Origin: CAJWBT01 sp964401855
GTDB taxonomy: Bacteria > Chloroflexota > Dehalococcoidia > Lucifugimonadales > UBA3495
Reading direction: 5' to 3'
Length of the DNA stretch: 5,143 bases
Assembly: GCA_964401855.1 (NCBI GenBank)
Contig: CAYOAF010000155.1
Location: forward strand, 1 to 5,143
Shown: positions 1 to 5,143 of the stretch, in pieces
Position numbering within the stretch: position 1 is the stretch's first letter
How the letters are laid out: the number at the start of each line of letters is the position of its first letter
Translations under genes and position numbers: made by a program
The notes under the pieces: model-generated
Databases searched by the model: none
Seen by the model: only the letters and a program-made list of their open reading frames with translations
Told to the model about the DNA's origin: nothing

Positions 1-18
1 CTCCAGCGGACCCGCGAG

Positions 19-1221
19 CTATACCAGGTCGCCGAAGTAGCCCGACCGTATGGCCCACAGCCAGAGGTAGACGATCCGCTCGTTGTGGAGCGCCCAGTGC
101 CCCATGTGAGTGAACTTGGGCAGCAGCACTAAGTGGGCGCCCTTGGTTTTTTCAGCGTACAGCTTGGTTATGAAGTACTCCTGTTTGTCCTCGACGCGCT
201 TCCCGATCTTCCAGTGGAGCTTGTCGTTCTCCCCGTCGACGAGCAAGACCTTGATCCGGCTGAGGAAGTCCTCGTCCGGCTCCTCGAAGTGCCTGAAATA
301 CTCCCCCGGCGGCAGGCCGGTGATACGCCGGTATTCATCCAGCACCTCGGGGTCTCCCAGGTGCTGGGTGTTTTGCAAGGCGGGGTTGAAGGCCGGCGTC
401 GTGTCCTGGGTAAGCTCGAAACGCTCTTCCAGGCCGCCCCATGGGGTCAGTTCCGGAATGTCCTCATACCCGGAGGAGTGACGGTATTCGTCCACGGTGC
501 GGTAGGTGATCTCGGAGAGGCCGGTCTTCCTGGACAGGGGCCCGCCCTGGGGTTTGGTCTCCTGACGCCAGCGCAGCAGCCATCCGTCGGGGCCGCCGCT
601 GGCCCAGCCGACGATGCCGGCCACCTCCGCGTTGGCGACGTACTCGGCCAGGCTGACCGCCATGGGCCCTCCGGTTGAATGTCCCATGACGAAGAGCTTT
701 TGACCCACAAGGTGCTCGTCGACCAGGAAGGTGATGCCTTGCATGTACACCTGGTAGGTGGCCTTGAGGAGCCTATCCTCCAGCTCCTCCTCTGTGACGG
801 CCTGGTCCAACAGGTAGAAGGGTTTTCGCTGGGTGACGGGCGACTCCCACTTGCCGCCCGGAGGCCAGAGCCCTGGATAGCTGGGCGTCAGCACCTGGAA
901 GCCCTGGGCGGCAAGCACGCTGGCCAGTCCCGGCCGGCCATCAGGGGTGACCTGGAAGTCCAGTTCGTTGACGCCTCCGCCGTGGATCAGCACGAAAGAG
1001 TAGCCCGGTATCGCTTCCCGGGTGGGGGTGTACAGGGTGCCGTGGATATCCCAGTCGTACCCGTTGCGGTGGAACCGGGCGGTTACCTCCTCGCATTGGA
1101 ACTCCGTTTCAAGGAAGGGAGCGCCGATGGCAATGAAGGTGTCCCAGTTCAGCGGGATCAGCAAATCCTGCCCGCTCAACTGGGCGATGTAGCCCTCTGC
1201 CGCCGGGTTTGCCACAGTCAT
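19..1221 (-). CDS. Alpha/beta hydrolase (serine hydrolase, esterase/amidase-like)
   Basis: A complete 400-residue protein with hallmarks of the alpha/beta hydrolase fold. HGGG at residues 80-83 is the usual oxyanion-hole segment. GHSTGG at 180-185 is the nucleophile elbow, with S182 as the likely nucleophile. VLLVDGEND at 326-333 follows a late beta strand and should supply the acid (D329 or D333). THMGHW at 371-376 should supply the catalytic His, probably H375. Between about 210 and 320 lies a long insertion, probably a cap domain. No signal peptide is visible, so it is likely cytoplasmic. The ATG is supported by AGGAG nine bases upstream. It is the last gene visible of a three-gene leftward group and starts 12 bases after the upstream gene's stop. 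The triad is seen and the family is well known, but the substrate cannot be read. An ester or amide from the neighbouring pathway is an inference. Beyond its stop, the first four bases of the window read GGAG on this strand, possibly a site for a further gene outside. Confidence 0.93.
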   Translation of the reverse strand: MTVANPAAEGYIAQLSGQDLLIPLNWDTFIAIGAPFLETEFQCEEVTARFHRNGYDWDIHGTLYTPTREAIPGYSFVLIHGGGVNELDFQVTPDGRPGLASVLAAQGFQVLTPSYPGLWPPGGKWESPVTQRKPFYLLDQAVTEEELEDRLLKATYQVYMQGITFLVDEHLVGQKLFVMGHSTGGPMAVSLAEYVANAEVAGIVGWASGGPDGWLLRWRQETKPQGGPLSRKTGLSEITYRTVDEYRHSSGYEDIPELTPWGGLEERFELTQDTTPAFNPALQNTQHLGDPEVLDEYRRITGLPPGEYFRHFEEPDEDFLSRIKVLLVDGENDKLHWKIGKRVEDKQEYFITKLYAEKTKGAHLVLLPKFTHMGHWALHNERIVYLWLWAIRSGYFGDLV

Positions 1222-1230
1222 GATTCAGTG

Positions 1231-1235
1231 CTCCT
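1231..1235 (-). promoter_or_regulatory. Ribosome binding site of the alpha/beta hydrolase gene, overlapping the upstream stop
   Basis: On the minus strand the sequence reads TAGGAG followed by nine bases and then ATG. The TAG is the stop codon of the upstream deacetylase-like gene (1234-1236), so the terminating ribosome covers this site. That arrangement favours translational coupling of the two genes. Confidence 0.8.
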
Positions 1236-2148
1236 ACGCTCCGCCTTGCTGTGAGTACCAGTCGATGATTTCGGAGCCGGTTGCCTTCCACACGCCGCCT
1301 TGCCCGCAGATGTGGGCTAGTATCTGATCCAGGTACTTGAGGCGGTAGGGCTGGCCCATCATGTACGGGTGGAGGTTGAGCACCAGCATCCGCCCGCTTT
1401 GAGCCCCCTCCCGGTGCAGGACGTCGAAGGTGTCCTTGACGATCTCGGTGTAGTCCATAATGGCCATGCTGCGCAGTCCCAGGGCCTTATCGTCGTCCAG
1501 ATCGACGGTCACGGGAAGGGAGTACATCGCGCCCCCCTCCACCCGCATCACGTAGGGCTGCTCGTCATTGCCCCAGTCGCACACGTACCGGATGCCCTGT
1601 TCGGCCAGAAGGTTGGGCGTGCGAGCCGACTCGCTGTACTCGACCCCCAGCCAGCCGGCGGGCTTGTGCCCGGTTGCCCTCTCTACAGCCTGAACGCTGG
1701 TCCGTATGTGGTCCCGTTCCTGCTCCTCGGACATCCTAGAGGTGATGAGGCGGCGGGCGGTGATGCCGTGGGCTATGAACTCCCACCGGCGCTTCTGGCC
1801 CTCCTTCACCAGGAAGGGGTTGTGGCCGGCGATGGTGGCGTCCAGGGCCGCGGTCGCCCGTATCCCGTACTTGTCCAGGAGCTTCATGATCCCGAAGACC
1901 CCCACCCGGTTGCCGTACTCCCGATAGGAGAACGAACTGATGTCCGGAGCGGGCCGAATCCGGGGCGGGCCGTAGCGGAGGCTGAGGGTGAAAGCATCCT
2001 CCGGGGGAATCAGCTCGTAGTGCTCGAGGTTGACGATGACGCAGAAGGCGACGCTGGCGCCGTCGGGCCATTTCAACCGTGGCCGGCTGTTGATGTTTGA
2101 GAAGTCGTAGTAGTCGTGGTCCATCCCCGGCATACGCGTACCTGACAT
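1234..2148 (-). CDS. PuuE-like polysaccharide deacetylase-fold hydrolase (paralogue 2)
   Basis: 304 residues, the usual size for single-domain NodB/CE4-fold proteins of the PuuE (metal-independent allantoinase) branch. Family landmarks in order are N-x-E at 40-42 where classical CE4 enzymes have the Asp pair, YGNR at 78-81, HG at 127-128, TG at 159-160, a G-W-L-G turn at 165-168, a D-x-x-x-D-x-Q-P stretch at 191-198, and LHP at 259-261 followed by a conserved G-x-P-x-R. The position four residues after H127, where classical enzymes carry the second metal His, is Ala131. The metal triad is thus incomplete, as in PuuE. No signal peptide or membrane segment is seen, so a cytoplasmic enzyme acting on a small amide or cyclic amide is inferred rather than a cell-wall enzyme. 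It is clearly paralogous to the next gene upstream (2210-3136). The ATG is favoured by AGGGAGG seven bases upstream. Allantoinase activity itself is not shown. Confidence 0.92.
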   Translation of the reverse strand: MSGTRMPGMDHDYYDFSNINSRPRLKWPDGASVAFCVIVNLEHYELIPPEDAFTLSLRYGPPRIRPAPDISSFSYREYGNRVGVFGIMKLLDKYGIRATAALDATIAGHNPFLVKEGQKRRWEFIAHGITARRLITSRMSEEQERDHIRTSVQAVERATGHKPAGWLGVEYSESARTPNLLAEQGIRYVCDWGNDEQPYVMRVEGGAMYSLPVTVDLDDDKALGLRSMAIMDYTEIVKDTFDVLHREGAQSGRMLVLNLHPYMMGQPYRLKYLDQILAHICGQGGVWKATGSEIIDWYSQQGGA

Positions 2149-2209
2149 TGTCTAGCCTCCCTCGATGCGAATACGTGCACGATTTCCCGGCCTAGGCGGC
2201 GCTTCTGCT
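2149..2209 (-). other. 61-base gap between the two deacetylase-like genes, with two 8-base palindromes
   Basis: Besides the ribosome binding site the gap holds two perfect palindromes, CGTGCACG (2174-2181) and GCCTAGGC (2190-2197). There is no stem followed by a T-run on the minus strand, so no terminator is evident and read-through into the next gene is expected. Confidence 0.45.
2156..2162 (-). promoter_or_regulatory. Strong ribosome binding site of deacetylase-like paralogue 2
   Basis: AGGGAGG on the minus strand, seven bases before the ATG at 2148. It fixes the start ahead of the in-frame Met codons at residues 6 and 9. Confidence 0.8.
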
Positions 2210-3136
2210 CTAAGCCGGGTTTAACTCAGACCGGCGAGCCTCCAGGTAGGCCAGGACCTGGTCGTAGTAGTTCGCCATGTAGTACTCGGCGATCTCATCG
2301 GCGGTCGTCTTCCACACGCCATCATGGGACAGGATGTATGCCAGGATCTCGTCCAGGTACTTGATCCGGTGAGGCGCTCCTATGTAGAACGGGTGCAGGG
2401 CGATGCACATGACCCTGCCGCTCTCGGCCCCCTGCTCGTACAGGACATCGAACTGGTCCTTGCAGATCTGGGCGAAGTACTTGGCGTCGGTGCCGTTTTC
2501 CATAGCCGCGGCGCTGTCGTTCACCTCGAGGGTGTAGGGCAGGGAGATGAGTTTGCCCTTCTTCACCTTGACCGGGAACGGTTGGTCGTCATGGAACCAG
2601 TCGGTGTGATAGATGAGGCCGGCCTCCGCCATCAGGTCGGGCGTGTCTATGGTGTGGGAGATGGCGGGGCCCAGCATACCCTTCAGCTGCTTGCCGGTTT
2701 GCTTCTTCAGCGTATCGATGATGTCCCGGTAGAACGCCCGCTCTTCGTCGTTGGACATCCCGGTGAGGACATGGTTGTTGTAGATGCCGTGGGACATGTA
2801 GTCCCAGTCGCGGGCGACCATGGCGTCCCGAATCTCGGGGAAATGCTCCAGGACCGCCTCATTGAGCGAGGCGGTGCATCGGAACTGGTGCTTGTCTATC
2901 ACCTCAAGCATGCGCCAAAAGGCGACACGGTTCCCGTAGTCGCGGGTCCGGTAGCGTTGCATGTTTGGCGGAGGCATGTCGACGTGGCCGACCTGGAACA
3001 GCCGCGGGTTGGGCGCCGGGTTGTACTCCAGGTATTCCACGTTGGGAGAGAGCCAGAACGCCAACCGAGCATTGCCGGGCCAGGTAATGACAGGGCGATC
3101 GATAATCGGGGAGTATTCGAATCGGTCGGGTTCCAT
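2210..3136 (-). CDS. PuuE-like polysaccharide deacetylase-fold hydrolase (paralogue 1)
   Basis: First gene of the leftward group. Two adjacent ATG codons open it (3137-3139 and 3134-3136). AGGAGG lies 3 bases from the first but 6 from the second, so I take the second, giving 308 residues. Landmarks are N32-x-E34 in place of the CE4 Asp motif, DYGNR at 66-70, HG at 116-117, TG at 147-148, a D-W-x-x-D-D-Q-P run at 179-186, and LHP at 247-249 followed by G-x-P-x-R. Four residues after H116, where classical CE4 enzymes have a second metal His, stands Asn120; another His lies at 122. It matches the downstream paralogue along nearly the whole length. The block at 226-268 has 25 identities in 43 positions. 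No export signal is visible. A hydrolase acting on C-N bonds of a small molecule, as PuuE does on allantoin, is inferred; the substrate is unknown. A deacetylase using a different metal geometry remains possible. Confidence 0.92.
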   Translation of the reverse strand: MEPDRFEYSPIIDRPVITWPGNARLAFWLSPNVEYLEYNPAPNPRLFQVGHVDMPPPNMQRYRTRDYGNRVAFWRMLEVIDKHQFRCTASLNEAVLEHFPEIRDAMVARDWDYMSHGIYNNHVLTGMSNDEERAFYRDIIDTLKKQTGKQLKGMLGPAISHTIDTPDLMAEAGLIYHTDWFHDDQPFPVKVKKGKLISLPYTLEVNDSAAAMENGTDAKYFAQICKDQFDVLYEQGAESGRVMCIALHPFYIGAPHRIKYLDEILAYILSHDGVWKTTADEIAEYYMANYYDQVLAYLEARRSELNPA

Positions 3137-3142
3137 CATCTT

Positions 3143-3148
3143 CCTCCT
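3143..3148 (-). promoter_or_regulatory. Ribosome binding site deciding between two adjacent ATG codons
   Basis: A perfect AGGAGG on the minus strand, then AAG, ATG, ATG. The spacing is 3 bases to the first ATG and 6 to the second. The second spacing is within the usual range, so the protein probably begins at 3136. Confidence 0.75.
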
Positions 3149-3232
3149 GTTTGCGGGTCAAGGGCTGGGCGGACTGTGGGGCCGCCGGCTCCGCGGCGCA
3201 TTTCCGGACCGGTAGTTAGCCCTGTGGTTTGC

Positions 3233-3260
3233 ATTGTACGCCAAATATCGGCTGGCGGAA
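3233..3260 (-). promoter_or_regulatory. Possible promoter of the leftward operon
   Basis: On the minus strand a good -10 hexamer, TACAAT (3233-3238), lies about 95 bases upstream of the first gene's start. The -35 is poor: TTCCGC at 3255-3260, with a 16-base spacer. Transcription would begin near 3226. Position and the -10 support it; the -35 does not. Confidence 0.3.
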
Positions 3261-3284
3261 GCCTGTCCTCAGCTAGCCCAGGCT
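3260..3284. repeat. Short inverted repeat AGCCTG/CAGGCT
   Basis: AGCCTG at 3260-3265 is the exact reverse complement of CAGGCT at 3279-3284, with a 13-base loop. It lies just upstream of the leftward candidate -10, where an operator could sit. A six-base match in GC-rich DNA may be chance. Confidence 0.3.
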
Positions 3285-3296
3285 GCGCCAGGGCAT

Positions 3297-3315
3297 CCTC
3301 TCCCGTTGGGAGAAG
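3297..3315. repeat. CTCTCCC-type palindromic intergenic hairpin
   Basis: TCTCCC (3299-3304), loop GTT, then GGGAGA (3308-3313) make a perfect 6-base stem, with one further C-G pair beyond a mismatch. The adjoining bases up to about 3333 are G-rich (GAAGGAACGAGGCTGGGAGG). The layout resembles the dispersed CCCTCTCCC...GGGAGAGGG intergenic repeats of many GC-rich bacteria, so this may be a worn copy of one. That likeness is from memory, not a search. Confidence 0.4.
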
Positions 3316-3341
3316 GAACGAGGCTGGGAGGGGACGGCCTC

Positions 3342-3370
3342 TTTTCACTGGGGTGGATATCATGTATCTT
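3342..3370 (+). promoter_or_regulatory. Possible sigma-70 type promoter of the methyltransferase gene
   Basis: TTTTCA (3342-3347) and TATCTT (3365-3370) are separated by exactly 17 bases; each hexamer matches 4 of 6 consensus bases. Transcription would start near 3377, giving a leader of about 93 bases to the ATG at 3470. It is the best-spaced pair I see on this strand, but the hexamers are ordinary. Confidence 0.35.
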
Positions 3371-3469
3371 GAGTGAGTGACACGACCGGCCCCGCGTCGG
3401 CGGACACGGCAAAAATCAGGGCACTGCCGACTCGTGAAAGGCCTCTTGAACCCTACCTTGGTGTGCGCG

Positions 3470-4372
3470 ATGATTGAAGATGGAAACCATGGTCTTTCGA
3501 TTCTGGACCGGCTGGCCCGGGGCGACCTGCTCATATCCGACGGCGCCGCCGGGACTTACCTCCAGGGCCACGGGCTGGAGCCCGGCGCCTGCCCCGAGGA
3601 GTTCAACTTCAGCCATCCCGAGGTGGTCCAGGGAATGGCCCGCGCCTATTTCGAGGCCGGCTCCGCCCTGGTCCTGACCAACACTTTTGGCGCCAACCGT
3701 TTTATGTTGGAGAAGCACGGCCACGGCGACCGCGCCGGCGAGTTCAACCGGCTGGGCGCTCAGCTCGCCCGCAGCCAAGCGCCCCTGGGCGGCTACGTTT
3801 TCGGGTCCGTCGGCCCCTCCGGCCAATTCCTGGAACCGTTGGGAGACGTAAGCGAAGCTGAAATGCTGGACGCCTTCGTGGAGCAGGTCACCGCTCTGGA
3901 GGAGGGAGGCGTCGACGGCGTGGTCGTCGAGACCATGACGGCCGTGGAAGAGGCCGCCCTGGCCATCAAGGCGGCCCGGGAGAGTACCGGCCTGGTGGTG
4001 GCGTCCACGATGGTTTTTGACAAAAGTCCCCGGGGTTTTTTCACCATGATGGGTGTGACCCCGGACCGGGCGGTCAAGACGGCCTTCGAGGAAGGGGCAC
4101 ACATCGCCGGCGCCAACTGCGGCAACGGCATCGAGGTGATGGCCGAACTGGCCAGGGAGCTGCGTCAGATAACCGGCGACGGCTACCTGTTGGTCCACTC
4201 CAACGCCGGCATTCCCGTTCTCAAAGACGGCGAGGTGATGTATCCCGAGACCCCTGAGTTCATGGCGGAGCACTTCAAGGTCCTCGCCGGCCTGGGCATC
4301 AACATCATCGGCGGCTGCTGCGGGACCGGACCGGCCCACATTCGCGCGCTGGCCGCCGCTTTGAGAGGCTAG
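3470..4372 (+). CDS. Homocysteine S-methyltransferase family protein (zinc-dependent, stand-alone domain)
   Basis: A 300-residue single-domain protein of the S-methyl_trans family (BHMT, MmuM and the N-terminal domain of MetH). The family transfers a methyl group to homocysteine, or a similar thiol, to make methionine. Landmarks are DGAAGT at 24-29, TNTFGAN at 70-76, GSVGPSG at 112-118, VVVETM at 151-156, GANCGNG at 214-220, NAG at 245-247 and GGCCGT at 281-286. Zinc ligands are C217, C283 and C284, all present. There is no cobalamin or folate domain, so the methyl donor is either a small molecule or carried by a separate corrinoid protein outside the window. The frame is open back to a GTG at 3377, but the 31 extra residues are Arg-rich and unlike the family, while homologues begin near the ILDRLARGD segment at 11-19. 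The ATG at 3470 has only a weak ribosome binding site, so the start is the least certain part. It is followed 8 bases later by the unknown gene and probably shares its transcript. Confidence 0.94.
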   Translation: MIEDGNHGLSILDRLARGDLLISDGAAGTYLQGHGLEPGACPEEFNFSHPEVVQGMARAYFEAGSALVLTNTFGANRFMLEKHGHGDRAGEFNRLGAQLARSQAPLGGYVFGSVGPSGQFLEPLGDVSEAEMLDAFVEQVTALEEGGVDGVVVETMTAVEEAALAIKAARESTGLVVASTMVFDKSPRGFFTMMGVTPDRAVKTAFEEGAHIAGANCGNGIEVMAELARELRQITGDGYLLVHSNAGIPVLKDGEVMYPETPEFMAEHFKVLAGLGINIIGGCCGTGPAHIRALAAALRG

Positions 4373-4377
4373 GCGAG
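4371..4377 (+). promoter_or_regulatory. Weak ribosome binding site of the last gene, overlapping the methyltransferase stop
   Basis: AGGCGAG begins within the TAG stop of the methyltransferase and precedes the next ATG by a few bases. The overlap suggests coupled translation of the pair. Confidence 0.5.
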
Positions 4378-4380
4378 ACG

Positions 4381-5058
4381 ATGACCACGGCCGGGGCAAC
4401 AGGGCCGCCTCGCGTGGCCGACGTCATCCAGCGTTACGGGCCATGCGTTGAACTGGTGCCGGTGGACCCCCGCTTTCATCACATCAGCTTGGGGTTGTAC
4501 GTGAAAGACGGCGCCTGTACCGTGTGGACGTTCAGCCAGAAACCGGGAGCCCGGGACCGGGTGGAGCAGGTCCGGGACCAGCTAGTCGCCCAGGGCGGCC
4601 TGACGCCGGTGGAGGGGACCCATAACCAGGTCAGGTTTAGCTGCGGATATTTCCACCGGCGGGCGGTGAAGTTCCTGCTGGCCCGGGCGGTGGGTCAAAA
4701 ACCCGGCCAATCCCCGGCCGGGGGCCGTTTGTCCATGGAGGATACCAGGACTGGGCTGATCTTGACCGTCGAGGGAAAACAAGAGAAATCAGGGTGGGTC
4801 TACCAGGTGTCGGGTGAAGGGGAGGCCCCCAACATTCCCATGCGGCTGCGAATGGTCGCCGCGGGGTTCATGCGCTACGGCGGGATGGAAAAGGTGAGCG
4901 ACACCGAGGTAACCTTCCCTTGCGGCCGCCGCCACGATGAGTTGGTACGCCTGCTGCTGCCTTACTCTCGCAACGTGACCGCCGCGGAGAGCATGATGGA
5001 GGCCGAAGCTCGACGCGGCCAGATGACCACCGGCACTCTCGGTTTCTCACCCACCTAA
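4381..5058 (+). CDS. Unknown 225-residue protein with two copies of a CGxxH domain
   Basis: I do not recognise this protein. It is soluble, with no signal peptide or membrane segment. It is built of two diverged copies of one domain, roughly residues 35-101 and 126-194. The best-kept part of each is V-x-F-x-C-G-x-x-H-x-x-x-V-x-x-L-L: V84, F86, C88, G89, H92, V96, L99, L100 in copy 1 and V177, F179, C181, G182, H185, V189, L192, L193 in copy 2, an exact 93-residue offset. Upstream of this each copy has a strand with aromatic residues (V48-W49 and V140-Y141, then a Ser) and a helix-like stretch (L68-V-A and M158-V-A). The pattern suggests two strand-helix-strand-helix units, pseudo-twofold. The Cys and His of both copies could bind a metal or cofactor, which is only inference. 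Residues 195-225 are a polar tail. Its position directly after the homocysteine methyltransferase suggests a linked role in methyl or one-carbon metabolism. The stop lies just before the suspect contig end, but the frame is intact. Confidence 0.85.
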   Translation: MTTAGATGPPRVADVIQRYGPCVELVPVDPRFHHISLGLYVKDGACTVWTFSQKPGARDRVEQVRDQLVAQGGLTPVEGTHNQVRFSCGYFHRRAVKFLLARAVGQKPGQSPAGGRLSMEDTRTGLILTVEGKQEKSGWVYQVSGEGEAPNIPMRLRMVAAGFMRYGGMEKVSDTEVTFPCGRRHDELVRLLLPYSRNVTAAESMMEAEARRGQMTTGTLGFSPT

Positions 5059-5075
5059 ATTGACATTCTAATTGG

Positions 5076-5130
5076 CCCCCCACCCCCCCCCCAAAATGGT
5101 TTTTTGTGGGGGGGGGGGGGGCCCCCCCCC
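5076..5130. repeat. C/G homopolymer low-complexity end, probable assembly artefact
   Basis: Runs of 6 C, 10 C, 4 A, 6 T, 14 G and 9 C follow one another, forming a rough fold-back (C-run and AAAA against T-run and G-run). It differs sharply from the coding sequence that ends at 5058. Such ends are typical of low-quality poly-G reads or erroneous extension at a contig terminus. A natural hairpin terminator would be followed by a T-run, which is absent. Confidence 0.7.
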
Positions 5131-5143
5131 ACCCAACAAACCA

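Larger units (their letters stand above)
3137..3469. other. Divergent intergenic region
   Basis: About 330 bases separate the two divergent groups. The region holds the ribosome binding site of the leftward group, a candidate promoter for each direction, and several short inverted repeats (3168-3197, 3260-3284, 3297-3315). The open frame reading rightward from a GTG at 3377 belongs to the methyltransferase frame, but its first 31 codons look like untranslated leader. I see no convincing small gene or tRNA here. Confidence 0.7.

Noticed and set aside
679..2100. Plus-strand open frames at 679-1254 and 1369-2100
   Set aside because: Both lie opposite well-supported minus-strand genes and contain no recognisable motif.
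2324..3376. 350-codon open frame on the plus strand opposite deacetylase-like paralogue 1
   Set aside because: It is antisense to a clear family member, has a Gly/Val/His-rich composition without recognisable motifs, and is typical of spurious frames in GC-rich DNA.
3136..3534. 132-codon minus-strand frame across the intergenic region
   Set aside because: It runs from inside the methyltransferase gene into the leader of the leftward operon, is Arg/Pro/Gly-rich, and crosses both candidate promoters.
3416..4399. 327-codon open frame on the minus strand opposite the methyltransferase
   Set aside because: The sense strand carries every motif of the homocysteine methyltransferase family. The antisense frame is low-complexity in character and shows no family features.
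5060..5065. Perfect TTGACA -35-like hexamer after the last gene
   Set aside because: The bases 16 to 18 downstream are a C-run with no -10 hexamer, and the region is of doubtful quality.
5076..5121. C-run/AAAA...TTTTTT/G-run fold-back as a rho-independent terminator
   Set aside because: There is no T-run after the stem, and the homopolymers look like a contig-end artefact.

Overview
The window is a compact, GC-rich bacterial segment with five protein genes in two divergent groups and no RNA genes, insertion sequences or CRISPR. Shine-Dalgarno sites, tight spacing and abundant antisense open frames fit a GC-rich bacterium. The gene content is reminiscent of uncultivated Chloroflexota/SAR202-like or soil/marine heterotroph genomes, but this is a low-confidence guess; nothing in the sequence fixes the taxon.

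Leftward group (minus strand, reading from 3136 down to 19): two related PuuE-like proteins of the polysaccharide deacetylase (CE4/NodB) fold, followed by a 400-residue alpha/beta hydrolase with a GHSTGG nucleophile elbow. The genes are 61 and 12 bases apart, each with a good ribosome binding site. The stop codon of the second gene lies inside the ribosome binding site of the third. Both deacetylase-like proteins lack the canonical Asp-Asp motif and the second metal-binding His, as PuuE allantoinase does. They may therefore hydrolyse C-N bonds of small molecules rather than deacetylate glycans. Together with the esterase/amidase-like hydrolase this looks like a small catabolic operon of unknown substrate.

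Middle (about 3137 to 3469): a divergent intergenic region with a plausible promoter for each direction and several short inverted repeats. One resembles a dispersed CTCTCCC-GTT-GGGAG intergenic repeat.

Rightward group (plus strand, 3470 to 5058): a stand-alone zinc-type homocysteine S-methyltransferase, then, 8 bases later, a 225-residue protein I do not recognise. The latter consists of two diverged copies of a domain carrying a V-x-F-x-C-G-x-x-H signature at an exact 93-residue offset. This internal duplication is the most novel-looking thing in the window.

Right end (5059 to 5143): long C and G homopolymers that look like a contig-end assembly artefact rather than biology.
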